From: Onchidella celtica
Taxonomy: Eukaryota > Mollusca > Gastropoda > Systellommatophora > Onchidiidae
Assembly (NCBI GenBank): GCA_963931925.1
Contig: OZ007570.1
Coordinates: 677,501 to 741,500, forward strand
Direction of reading: 5' to 3'
DNA: 64,000 nucleotides
Shown here: piece after piece, positions 1 to 10,910 of the stretch
Layout: every line of letters begins with the position of its first letter
How positions within the stretch are numbered: the first letter of the stretch is position 1
Made by a program: the position numbers and the translations under genes
The notes under the pieces: model-generated
The model's input: only the letters and a program-made list of their open reading frames with translations
What the model was told of the DNA's origin: nothing
Database searches by the model: none

Positions 1-502
1 GGAGAGAGAAAGAAGCAGTGCAGTGCGTTGAGCGCTTCGCATGCGCTCCATTCTGCTCTGTGGTTGACATGTTGTTTCTGTAAAGCGCATAGAGCATTTT
101 AAATGGATATTTGCGATATATAAATGCTATACATTATTATTATTATTATTATTATCTACTATTGACTCATCAACGTGCACCTTTCTTATTGTCGTTGTCA
201 TCGTTATCGTCCAATGAAACACGTTCACGGCATCATCAACACGCACTTTTATTGTTCATCGTTGCCGTCATTATTCCGCCAGGAAAACTTATTTAGTGTG
301 TTATGAACAGCTACCTTTACTGTAGTCATCATAGTTCTGCAATGTCTGCTCTAGTCATTGTTCCCCTCACGATCTCTACATTGATTAGCTATCGAGGGCC
401 GCACGATAAAATGTCGTAACTCCACTTCTGTTTTCAAAATTTGAGACATTTGGCTTACTTCTAGTAGTTATCGCCCTTGACAGCCCGCAGGTTTGGTCAT
501 AA
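1..502. other. Flank left of the piggyBac element, no gene seen
   Basis: AT-rich non-coding sequence with a short (ATT)n run near 134-154. A 14-bp motif at 390-403 (TATCGAGGGCCGCA) recurs inverted at 4505-4518 on the other side of the piggyBac element, hinting that the insertion site lay in an older inverted-repeat element. The short open frame at 111-296 is largely microsatellite and is not taken as a gene. Confidence 0.5.
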
Positions 503-522
503 TTAACCCGTATTTGCCCATT

Positions 523-538
523 GTCCTTTTTTAAGGAC
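523..538. repeat. Subterminal 16-bp palindrome, left end of piggyBac
   Basis: GTCCTTTTTTAAGGAC lies 2 bp inside the left terminal repeat. Its exact reverse complement, GTCCTTAAAAAAGGAC, occurs at 4256-4271 near the right end. Related palindromes sit in intron 1 at 871-886 (GTCCTTTTTAAAGGAC) and 926-941 (GTCCTCTTTTGAGGAC). The paired arrangement suggests subterminal transposase-binding sites, which is inference. Confidence 0.6.
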
Positions 539-699
539 ACCTAAAAAATAGTCAGGTTGTAGAGACAACAGTAAAGCAAAATTGACATAATTGTTTCGGA
601 TCCATGTCTAATATGTCAAATCCCATTTTTACAGTGTACCAGCTTCCGGTTATTCTTTTTAATGCTTCAATCTCTGTGATTACTTCTTTTCTGGCCAAA

Positions 700-3375
700 A
701 TGGCTGAACAAGACAGTCGAAGGAAAAGGTGAGTCTATCATTTACTGAAAATGTAAAAAATATGCAAAAGCTGTTGTTTATATTTGAATAAATATATATA
801 CAGTTCACATCTATGTAGTTGTTTGGCAAGAAATAACCAAAATCACTGTATAGTAGGCCAAAATTAGCATGTCCTTTTTAAAGGACATTGGGGACGAGAG
901 GCCCCATTGTTCTCTCACGGGGCATGTCCTCTTTTGAGGACACTGGGAAAATTAGAGTACAAAATAGGTCTTTTCTATATGTTTCATGGTACTAGATCTG
1001 CTGATTATAATGTTGTTTTTATTTTTGTTAAGGGTTTCAATACTTATTTTTGTGACATTTTTACCATTTCAATATTGTATTGACAACAGAGTAGGGCCTA
1101 CCTAATCCAGATTGTATTATTTTTTCATCGCAGGCCCCATCTGTTCTCACTAAATGAAGTTCTGAGTCAGCTTGAAGACACTGATACAGAATTTTCGTCG
1201 GCAGATGTATACATTGAACCTCCTGGTGATGGGCACAATTCAGACGAAGACGATGTCAATGAAGATCTCCAAGAGACTGTTTCAGCAAGTCATCTGTCCG
1301 GACGGCAGCTGCGCAGCCGAGCACATGCTAGAATCGCATTCACAGATGGAACTACGCAATATATTGGAGATGTAAGTTTATTTTCCATATAATTTCTATC
1401 GTACGCGTTTTTGTTGTTCTTGTTATTATTGAACATTTTACTCTCCCTAAACACTCACCCCCACCCCCAGCCCTCACACTATCACCCTCCTCCTTTGTAC
1501 ATCATCATCACTCATCGCATCATCCCCGTTTTGCTGCTTATCCCTGCCTCCCTATAGCAGTATAAACTCAATAGTACCCTCTACCCTTTGAAGACGGATA
1601 GTGGCCACCCTCTGGGTGAGTGCTAAGCACCCAAGTATAAAGAACAGGAGCATGGAAAGCAGTCACTGATGTTGAAATCACACCACTTGGCTAGCTTGTG
1701 GCCAAGATGGTACCCTTGTGATAATAGCAGGGGGTCAAGAAAAAGAAAAAAAAAGAATACAACTTATGATTATGCCTTATAATATGTATGTATCTCTCAT
1801 CAACAGGATTCCGATGACTCCTCGTCTGAAGGTGTGGCTGACGACTCTTCAAGTGAATCGGACGAAGAGAGACCGAATGCCAGTCATCAGGCCCCGCGAT
1901 CTGACAAGAGGAACAGGATCTGGAGAACGGAAGATCTTCCACCACCAAGAGACACTGTCGGTGCAGATGCTGTGCCTGAATTTTTGAAGGACGATTTAAC
2001 ACCAGCCAAATGTTTTGAACGTTTTTTTGATGACACGGTTATTGAGCATGTTATCAATGAATCTTTGAGATATGCCAAATCCAACGGTGACCATTCCTTT
2101 ACCACAAACCCTACTGAAATTAGGGCATTCTTTGCCATTCTGTTTCTATCTGGCTATAATGAGCTCCCACGCAGACGCATGTATTGGGAGCAGCAGGAAG
2201 ATGTTTTCAATGCTGCAGTCAGCAACACCATGAGTAGAAACAGATTTGATCTGCTCATGAAATATCTTCACTTAGCAGACAATGACAACTTTCAGGCTAC
2301 TGATAGGTATTCCAAAGTTAGGCCTTTATTTGAACTACTAAATGAAAGATTCATGAAGTATTTTCCAATGGAAAAAGACCTGTCCATAGATGAATCTATG
2401 ATTCCATACTATGGAAAAAATTCACTCAAACAATGCATTCGGGGGAAACCCATTAGGTTTGGGTACAAACAATGGGTACTGGCCACACCCCTTGGATATG
2501 CTGCTCACCTTGAACCATACCAGGGGGCTGGTGGTTATGATCGCCAGTTGGGTTTGGGTCATGCTGTTGTAATGGGTTTGGTTGACCACTTGCCCAAGGG
2601 TCCTTACTACCATATTTACTTTGATAACTTTTTCACAGGCTTCAAATTGCTCAAAGCATTAAAAGAAATTGGGATTGCAGCCACAGGAACAGACAGAACA
2701 AACAGGACGGAGAATTGCCCTATAGACTACAAAAAAATGAAAAATTCAAAAAGAGGCACATTTGAGTATCGCCATGACAGACGAGATGACATTCTTGTCT
2801 GTTCATGGAATGACAATTCTGTTGTAACGCTTGCAGCGAACAAAGACACTGTTCACCCTTTAGCAAAAGCCACCAGATGGTCTGCACAGGAAAAGAAAAA
2901 GGTACAAATAGACCAGCCCTTTTTGGTTCAAAGATACAATGCAAAAATGGGTGGCGTGGACAGACTTGATCAAAACGTCGGATGCTATAGAATCCGCATC
3001 AGGTCCAAAAAATGGTGGTGGCCATTGTTCGCTTTTCTGCTTGATGCAGCTGTCAATAACGCTTGGCTGCTGTATAGGCTTTCGCCATCTCAGGTGTTGC
3101 AACCAAAAGACCAACTGGGCTTCAAACGAAGTATAGTACTGGTCTATATGAGGCTTCTTCGTATCCAGTTGGAAAACCCAACCAGGGTTTTGGAGCCCAT
3201 CCCATGTAAGCGCCAGAGAATGGCTGATGATATCCGTCACAGTGGGACAGGCCACCATCTACAATCAATGTTGAAACAAAGGAGATGCCGCCATTGTGGC
3301 AAACAGGCAAACCTCCTTTGCAGAGCATGCAGTGTGCCTCTGCACAAAAAGTGTTCTGAAGAATTCCATGCTTAG
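700..3375 (+). CDS. piggyBac transposase (three exons)
   Basis: DDE-type transposase that excises and inserts its own element at TTAA. Exons inferred from splice motifs and frame are 700-728, 1134-1371 and 1807-3375. Donors are AAAAG|GTGAGT and GGAGAT|GTAAGT; acceptors are TTTCATCGCAG and TCATCAACAG. The joined frame is open for 611 residues, a normal length for the family. The N-terminal third is acidic and Ser-rich, as usual in piggyBac. The catalytic aspartates are visible: D284 in LSIDESMIPYYG, D362 in YFDNFFTGF, and D474/D477 in GGVDRLDQ. A C-terminal cysteine-rich zinc-binding domain (CRHCG, LLCRAC, then HKKC) ends at the stop codon. The start ATG at 700 has the favourable context AAAATGG. 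I see no frameshift or nonsense codon, unlike every other TE in the window. The long exon alone also opens at GTG 1834, but the upstream exons extend it in frame and should be included. Confidence 0.9.
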
Positions 3376-3859
3376 ATAACTGCAAACCTAAACCTTACTT
3401 TATGTGAATCATATCTTTGATTTAGAAGGGTAGCTATGTATGGACATGTACCGGTATTGTAAACACATTCCTTTTTCCCTCTTATTATCACAAACGTTTG
3501 TGTTGATGTGTAAACAATAACAGTGAATGCATACAATCTAACTGAAATATTGCTTACTAAAGGTTACAATGAGCTCTCTGAAAAATGAATTTGTTATATT
3601 TTATATTTCATGTTGTTTTCTTTATGATTTTTTTTGTCTTGTTGATAAGCGTGGAATGACAAATTATACAGTACAATCACCAAACATTGATCACCTCTAC
3701 GAAGAGCACCTTCCTAATAAGGACTACTTTCAAAACAACAAAAAGACCTTTCTAAATATAAATAACCTCCTAACAAAGACAACCTTCCTACTAAGACCAT
3801 TTTGTTTACCTATTACGGTGGTCTGTGCGGTTGTTTTACTGTATATTTTATACCACTTC

Positions 3860-4259
3860 TTAACCACTTATGTGACCAGTGTCCTTAACCACTTATGTGA
3901 CCAGTGTCCTTAACCACTTATGTGACCAGTGTCCTTAACCACTTATGTGACCAGTGTCCTTAACCACTTATGTGACCAGTGTCCTTAACCACTTATGTGA
4001 CCAGTGTCCTTAACCACTTATGTGACCAGTGTCCTTAACCACTTATGTGACCAGTGTCCTTAACCACTTATGTGACCAGTGTCCTTAACCACTTATGTGA
4101 CCAGTGTCCTTAACCACTTATGTGACCAGTGTCCTTAACCACTTATGTGACCAGTGTCCTTAACCACTTATGTGACCAGTGTCCTTAACCACTTATGTGA
4201 CCAGTGTCCTTAACCACTTATGTGACCAGTGTCCTTAACCACTTATGTGACCAGTGTCC
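3860..4259. repeat. 25-bp minisatellite, 16 near-identical units, inside piggyBac
   Basis: Exactly 400 bp of a 25-bp unit starting TTAACCACTTATGTG and ending CCAGTGTCC. Each unit contains a TTAA and, across the unit junction, the half-palindrome GTCCTTAA. The last junction runs directly into the 16-bp palindrome at 4256-4271. Homogeneity suggests recent expansion. Confidence 0.95.
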
Positions 4260-4403
4260 TTAAAAAAGGACAAAATAAAAAATGAACAAAAATGTGTTAA
4301 AAATGTGTAAACCTGAAATCTCTGATTCCTTTCATTTGAAGTTATTCTGTATAACATATTTGAAAATTATGATTAAATTCTACCGTGGGCAAATATGGGT
4401 TAA

Positions 4404-4948
4404 GGATTCGATCATTACATTTTTTTAATGACGTAATTATTAAAAATTTGATCAAGAAAATTATTCAGTTTTTGGATCTCCTGAACAATCAGTCGACACG
4501 GAGTTGCGGCCCTCGATATTATCTCCTCTTGGCAATTCCATTTCACACTTCAGGCTGTTGCAAGGGCCATAAAGTATTTAAGTAGGGCTGGCGGCGATGT
4601 GAACAGCTCATGGCGTCATTCTACATCTGGTAAATCAGCTAATTAAGTGGATATATTGGACGGTGTCTACCATTACTTGAGATATCTCCATCGATTCCTG
4701 CATGAACATCGCAGGTCTCCAGAAGGTGAAGTAGACGTTGTTGTACCAACACAGTTAGGCCTAAATAATAGTCAAGTGTGAAAAGGAAATTATTTGGAGT
4801 GTCTCTATAATTTGCTGTCTTGTTTAGTGTCCATTTAGCTATTCTTTCTGGGAAGGGAACTGGAGCAAATTGAATGTTAATCAGATGTAAATCTTGTTCT
4901 TTTTACCAGGGCCTTTGGTGCGCGACACATACTTTACCAGGGAGAACC
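4404..4948. other. Right flank of piggyBac, no gene seen
   Basis: AT-rich sequence containing the inverted partner (4505-4518) of the 14-bp motif at 390-403. No exon or conserved frame recognised. Confidence 0.4.
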
Positions 4949-5188
4949 GTTTGGAGAAGTTAGAGTTTGGAGAAGTTAGAGTTTGGAGAAGTTAGAGTTT
5001 GGAGAAGTTAGAGTTTGGAGAAGTTAGAGTTTGGAGAAGTTAGAGTTTGGAGAAGTTAGAGTTTGGAGAAGTTAGAGTTTGGAGAAGTTAGAGTTTGGAG
5101 AAGTTAGAGTTTGGAGAAGTTAGAGTTTGGAGAAGTTAGAGTTTGGAGAAGTTAGAGTTTGGAGAAGTTAGAGTTTGGAGAAGTTAGA
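4949..5188. repeat. 16-bp minisatellite, 15 units
   Basis: A 16-bp unit, GTTTGGAGAAGTTAGA, repeated 15 times with essentially no divergence, covering 240 bp. Confidence 0.95.
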
Positions 5189-5971
5189 AATCACGCCCAT
5201 CCACACAATTACGGTTTAATCTTCAACAACAACACACGTTCAAAAAAGGTTAAACAACCAGGCAAAGGGATAAATAGACTGGCTGGCCAACACCCTGGGG
5301 CTGTTCCTGTGTGCCCAAGTGTTTCGTCTCTCACAGTCAGCGCTTCTGGCTGAGATACTCGGCCTTGCTCAGGATTAATTTCTTTATTTGTTTCCGTGTT
5401 GGGTCATCACGATAGACTCTGGCTCTGGTTCATCTTGCCCGATCCTTTACGTTTATTTTCTTGTTGTTGTTATCTGTTTGTTTATTTCTAGATAAATCTT
5501 ACTGCATCGTCTCTGCGCGTTCATGTCCTGGGCACCCTACCAGCGTTCGAGACGAAGATTCTCATGAAATGGCAAAAATTTGTGCCCTGGGCAGTTCCTT
5601 TCATTACAGTGAACACATCGCAGGAAGTGATGACGTCACGTGTTCATGGAAAAGAAAAGATCGGGAGACCAAATTAGCGACACAAAGCAAACTAAAAAAA
5701 TACTTCTCCATCTGTTCAAGTTTCCAAATCTAAAAATTAAAGACCTCCCACAAGACAAAAGGAAGGCACCTAAAAAACTTCAGGCAAATCGGAGCCGCAC
5801 GGCCTGCGGTAGGTCTTGGTAAACCTCGGGCCAGTTTTTAAAAAAAAAATATTCTTATTACGATATTACATTGATCTAGAACAAATGACGTCATGGAATC
5901 TTTGACTCCGGGAATTCCCGCTGTTAAAACACTTTCAATGTTTCATACTGAGGTCAGCAAAAACTACTTAC
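5189..5971. other. Downstream intron or flank of the SLC22-like gene
   Basis: On the minus strand this follows exon 4 of the transporter gene. I looked for the next expected exon (the conserved G-R-R loop after transmembrane segment 2) and did not find it here. It may lie left of the window, or the gene may be disrupted. Confidence 0.35.
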
Positions 5972-8900
5972 ACGTCAGCAGGAGTGCCCAGGCAAAGCGC
6001 ACCGAACAAACTGCCCAGCATGTAGAACATCTGCGCGTGCGATCTGCTCAACTTGTGCTCACAGACGAGATCGAACTGTGGAGAGAAAAAAGGTCAAGGC
6101 GGTTTGTGTGTCACGAGAGGCAATCACTGGTCACTCGTATCCAAACATCAACACTTATCATTGGTCACACATACCTAAACATCAACACTTATCATTGGTC
6201 ACACATACCTAAACATCAACACTTATCATTGGTCAGTCATACCTCAACATCAACACTTATCACTGGTCACTCATATCCAAACATCAACACTTATCATTGG
6301 TCATTCATACCTAAACATCAACATTTATCACTGGTCACTCATATTCAAACATCAACATTTATCACTGGTCACTCATACCTAAACATCAACACTTATCACT
6401 GGTCACTCATACCTAAACATCAACATTTATCACTGGTCATTCATACCTAAACATCAACACTTATCATTGGTCACTCATACCTAAACATCAACACTTATCA
6501 CTGGTCACTCATACCTAAACATCAACATTTATCACTGGTCATTCATACCCAAACATCAACACTTATCACTGGTCATTCATACCTAAATATCAACACTTAT
6601 CACTGGTCACTCATACCCAAACATCAACACTTATCACTGGTCACTCATACCTAAATATTAACACTTATCACTGGTCACTCATACCCAAATATCAACACTT
6701 ATCGCTCGTCACTCATACCCAAACAACAACACTTATCACTGGTCACTCATACCTAAATATTAACACTTATCACTGGTCACTCATACCCAAATATCAACAC
6801 TTATCACTGGTCACTCATACCTAAATATTAACACTTATCACTGGTCACTCATACCTAAATATTAACACTTATCACTGGTCACTCATACCCAAATATTAAC
6901 ACTTATCACTGGTCACTCATACCCAAACAACAACACTTATCACTGGTCACTCATACCTAAATATTAACACTTATCACTGGTCACTCATACCCAAATATCA
7001 ACACTTATCGCTCGTCACTCATACCCAAACAACAACACTTATCACTGGTCACTCATACCCAAATATCAACACTTATCACTGGTCACTCATACCCAAATAT
7101 CAACACTTATCACTGGTCACTCATACCCAAATATCAACACTTATCACTGGTCACTCATATCCAAACACATGGTTCAATTTTGAAGGCCAGGAAAACTGTA
7201 GCCCATGAGTTAATGTTAAATTTACGTAACCAGGCTTTGTGGTCAGAATAGATCTATGTAACCATAGCCTGGCCAGCTGAGGTGGATGGAACGTTGTGCT
7301 GAAGGTCAGGTTGACCTACCTCAGATGTCAGAAAAAGTTGATGGTCCAGTCGCGGGGCAGGTAGGGTAGAAGAAATTTAACAGCCACAAAGTTAAAATTC
7401 TTTTTTTTTAACATCTCCATTCTATTTGCTGACATAAGGCGCAGGTCACTGGCGCAGATCATGATACATGACTTCTTCACTACAACATTTCAATGACGCC
7501 TCCTGCAACTTGCGCCACATTTTGTGATGGAAAATTATTGGAGCATAATTTAACATTGCATTTTACAAACTTGATTTTCTGCTCTGCTCCCTGCAGCCTA
7601 TGGAATGACTTCCACTTGAAGGGGGAGAATTTATTTGATATTAATCAGAGAAGCTTGCTTACGAATTGTCTGAATGAAATAGACAATGTCTGGAGAGAAC
7701 AGTCAAATCCTCATGATTGACAGACACAGTTAAGTTAGAAGCCCAGCTGGTCATCCGCTACAGACTAAATCTGGATATTTCCAACACTTTGAATCAGGCT
7801 CGGCCTTACAAGTTGTGGGGCCCGCTGGAAACTTTGTGGTGCCAGATTGGTGATCAAAGTCTGGAGAATCTTAGACATAGAGATAACGTTTATCTCAAAA
7901 TGCCCATGGCTGTCGTAGGAAGGAAATTTGGACTTTAAGATTGCGTTAGAGTTAATGGACCAGATAGGTCTGACTACACTTTAAACATTCCTGAGTTTTT
8001 GAAGAATTCAAGTGACAATGAAAATGGTTGCTAAACTCTGTACACATACAATGTGGTATTGGGTAAACCTTGCAATGTGTTGTTGGTAAGTATTTGACAA
8101 GATCAGATGCCGTTTTGGGGAGGCCGCCAAAGGTCCACGAGGATTAAGCCCGGCCCTGTTTCATTTGATATCCAAGAGTACAGACCATTGACTTTGACCG
8201 GCACTGACCATTTGAATGTTGTGAAAATGACCACTTCAGAGTGTGTGCGGACCCCAAGGAACCTTTGGTCAGGACAGAATGTCACGTTTCCCCTCCCTCT
8301 GCCTGCATCCGGTAGCCACACGATGTTGATGGGACAAACGGACGAAAGGATACTTGGGAGGCAAGGGGTGGGGAGAGGAAGGAACAGCCTAAACTTGAGA
8401 GTTATGGGCGGGCCCTGGTACAAGGAGGAGAGGAGGAGCTCTTAAAGCTCAATGATATTTGATAATGGTCGGACTGAAAGTCTTGCCGGGCAATAGCCTT
8501 GTTTTATTCTGAGGTCCATTCAAGAAAGTCTTACGGTACTGTGCTACTGTACACACCTTACTGATCAGAGTATTGGTGATGCTGTGTTTTTGTACACACC
8601 TTAGTGATCAGAGTACAGGTGATACTGTGTATTTGTACACACCTTAGTGATCAGAGTGCAGGTGATATTGTGTATTTGTACACACCTTAGTGATCAGAGT
8701 ACATGTGATGTTGTGTATTTGTACACACCTTAGTGATCAGAGTACATGTGATGTTGTGTATTTGTACACACCTTAGTGATCAGAGTACAGCTGGTGTTGT
8801 GTATTTGTACACACCTTAGTGATCAGAGTACAGGTGATATTGTGTATTTGTACACACCTTAGTGATCAGAGTACAGCTGGTGTTGTGTATTTGTACACAC

Positions 8901-10614
8901 CTTCGTGATCAGAGTACAGGTGATATTGTGTATTTGTACACACCTTAGTGATCAGAGTAGAGGCGAACAAGGACTTGTCGTACACCCATCTGTGGCATCG
9001 GACGGTCCTGGTGAGGTTGTCGCGCTGTCTGGAGGAGCTGGTGTAGGCCTGGGGCAGGAGGGCCGAGTCCCCTGGGTAGAGAGGTCAGACAACACTTGTA
9101 ATGCCACTGGTGAATATTACAAATCACAACAACATTCTAGGTCTTGTGTGTGAGTCAAAGTAGAGTTGTGTGTGTGGGGGGGGGGGGTGGCAAGAAGTCA
9201 GCACTTGTAACATTTGTCATGGAAGGGCTAGAACTCTGGTCAAGGTTTACAAAAGGGAGACAATTGAAACCAATGCAGATAATGGAGAAAATTGGGGTGG
9301 GTGGGTGAGGGCCATGAAAGAGCTGGAGATAGGATGTATTGACATTCCTCTACAAGCAGATCAAACTCCCCCAGCAGTTCCCCGTAATTTCTATTTTGAA
9401 CTTTCTTGGACGTTTGTCAATCAAAGTCAGAGATGGATGCATGATGGTGGCACGGAGCAGGAAACAGCTGACCTTGCTGGTGACCCACACCAGAGAGAGA
9501 GTTCAGCTTGACCCTTAGCTTGCTGACACCTTACAATGGTTCTGTCCCCTGGTTTCAAACATTTTTTGAGTTGTGTCCCCTGAGGCTGTTTCCTGCTCCG
9601 CGCGCTAGGCTGTGACGTCACGCCCTGAATTCGGACATCAGTGACGTCACGTGTAGGTAGAAACCTTGGATGACGTCATAGATCTGACACTGAGAATATT
9701 CTGTGTGGTCACCGGGGGGGATGGTGGCGTTGATGACGTAGGCGTGGATCTCGTTCTGAATGGTGTAGGTGTCGTTGTACACGTCTGGTAGTGCACACCT
9801 GTTTTGGGGTGGGGGTGGAGAGAGAGAGAGAGAGAGAAAGAGACATGACGAGTAGATCTCAGGTGGATTAGATTAGACAAACAAACGCAGGAGATCTGAG
9901 AGAAAAACCGGACAAATGTGCCCAAGCCTAGACAGTGGTCAATCCGATGAAGAAGAGTGAGTATTGTACATGTGTAGAACAGCCCAATGAAGTCGCTGCA
10001 GTCGATGTGACCAATTCTCAACTTTGAAAGTTTTTCTGGTTCAGTCTATGAACAACATCACCACCAATCTCTCCCAGCCCCCACCCTCCCCCACCCCTCC
10101 CAGTAAAAGAGCACTACGTCACCTAACCCGGGTATTAACAACACCTGTGCACACTCAAACGTTCTGGGACATTTTGGGGTGGAAATCACATGAGGTGGAA
10201 GTAAGCAGGATGAAGTCAACGACAACATCAGCAGCATCAACAGCGACAGCAACATCAACAACATCAGCAGCATCAACAACGACAGCAACATCAACAACAT
10301 CAGCAACATCAACAACGACAACAACATCAACAACATCAGCAGCATCAACAACGACAACAACATCAACAACATCAGCAACATCAACAACGACAACAACACG
10401 GGAAAAGTTACAGATAGAACAAGTAGAAGAACAAAAAGAGCATGGTCAGCTGGACAGCGGCCAGCACTGACCTGTGGTCTGGCACTGCCATGCTGAAGAC
10501 TGAAGCCAGAGTCTGGAAAGCTATAGAGATGGCTGGTAGACACAGCAGAAGGTAGACACGCCTCTGGTAGCGGCCAAACTGTCCTAGATGGATGGTGACG
10601 TCATCAAACTTCAT
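5972..10614 (-). CDS. SLC22-family organic ion transporter, N-terminal exons (partial)
   Basis: Plasma-membrane carrier of the major facilitator superfamily; members move organic cations, carnitine or organic anions. Four minus-strand exons have compatible phases: 10614-10472, 9798-9665, 9071-8944 and 6075-5972. Exon 1 opens with MKFDDVTIHLGQFGRYQRR followed by transmembrane segment 1 and AVPDHR, the classic SLC22 N-terminus. Exon 2 gives the large extracellular loop (CALPDVYN, CQIYDVIQ). Exon 3 contains RWVYDKSLFASTLIT, matching the family W-Y-D-x-S-x-F-x-S-T-I motif. Exon 4 starts FDLVC and carries SHAQMFYMLGSLFGALC, transmembrane segment 2 with the following A-D. Donors: CACAG|GTCAGT, CAAG|GTTTCT, CTAAG|GTGTGT, and probably GACGT|GTAAGT. 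Acceptors end CAAAACAG, CTCTACCCAG and CTCTCCACAG. Later exons (ten or so transmembrane segments) were not found. The exon 3 donor is embedded in a minisatellite. Confidence 0.85.
6122..7166. repeat. 34-bp minisatellite, about 30 divergent units
   Basis: Unit contains CACTGGTCACTCATACC followed by an A/C-rich half ending CACTTAT; period 34 bp. Units vary (CATCAACA versus ATTAACA blocks), showing several sub-variants interspersed. It lies in the intron between SLC22-like exons 3 and 4. The open frame at 5893-6450 is produced by this periodicity and is not a gene. Confidence 0.92.
7167..8543. other. Intron sequence of the SLC22-like gene, no exon recognised
   Basis: About 1.4 kb between the 34-bp and 43-bp minisatellites. 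Short open frames at 7493-7938 and 8107-8445 carry no motif I recognise and no clean paired splice sites. Confidence 0.4.
8544..8960. repeat. 43-bp minisatellite that duplicates a splice donor
   Basis: The core GATCAGAGTA recurs every 43 bp at 8563, 8606, 8649 and so on to 8950, ten times. On the minus strand each unit reads as the last bases of SLC22-like exon 3, then AAG|GTGTGT, then intron. Only the rightmost copy (8950) is continuous with the exon. The array therefore consists of copies of an exon-intron junction. Confidence 0.9.
10216..10398. repeat. CAA/CAT/CAG-type short tandem repeat
   Basis: Mixed trinucleotide array with a longer period of about 36 bp (AACATCAACAACATCAGCAG...). It lies in intron 1 of the SLC22-like gene. 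The Thr/Ser-rich open frame over it at 10024-10470 is not taken as coding. Confidence 0.9.
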
Positions 10615-10622
10615 CCTGAACC

Positions 10623-10910
10623 ACAGACAGAGTCAGCACACAAAGTCAGCACACAGAGTCAGCACGCAGAGTCAGCACACAGAGTCAGCACGCAGAGTCA
10701 GCACACAGAGTCAGCACACAGAGTCAGCACACAGAGTCAGCACACAGAGTCAGCACGCAGTGTCAGCACACAGAGTCAGCACGCAGTGTCAGCACACAGA
10801 GTCAGCACGCAGTGTCAGCACACAGAGTCAGCACGCAGAGTCAGCACGCAGAGTCAGCACGCAGAGTCAGCACACAGGGTCAGCACGCAGAGTCAGCACA
10901 CATAGTCAGC
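10623..10910. repeat. 15-bp minisatellite, about 19 units
   Basis: Unit CACAGAGTCAGCACG with A/G variation, immediately upstream (minus sense) of the SLC22-like start codon. Since it directly abuts the start region it may sit in the 5' UTR or promoter side of that gene. Confidence 0.93.

Larger units (their letters stand above)
503..4403 (+). mobile_element. Complete piggyBac transposon with TTAA target duplications
   Basis: The element is bounded by TTAA at 503-506 and 4400-4403. Directly inside lie 14-bp terminal inverted repeats, CCCGTATTTGCCCA at 507-520 and its inverted partner at 4386-4399, with one mismatch. Duplicated TTAA is the hallmark target site of piggyBac. Inside are a three-exon transposase (700-3375), a 25-bp minisatellite of 16 units (3860-4259) and several 16-bp palindromes of GTCCTT type. 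Ends, target duplications and reading frame all look intact, so this could be a recent and possibly autonomous copy; activity itself cannot be judged from sequence alone. Confidence 0.93.

Noticed and set aside
3860..4259. Regular repeat array resembling a CRISPR
   Set aside because: Units are contiguous with no unique spacers, in a eukaryotic transposon; the other arrays in the window likewise lack spacers.
5280..5350. Possible fifth SLC22 exon on the minus strand
   Set aside because: Neither phase-compatible reading gives the expected G-R-R loop or transmembrane segment 3.
5893..6450. Open frame of 185 codons rich in His/Ile/Thr
   Set aside because: Produced by the 34-bp minisatellite; no motif, and on the strand opposite the SLC22-like exon 4.
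10024..10470. Thr/Ser-rich open frame, mucin-like
   Set aside because: Lies over a CAA/CAT/CAG array in an intron of the minus-strand SLC22-like gene.
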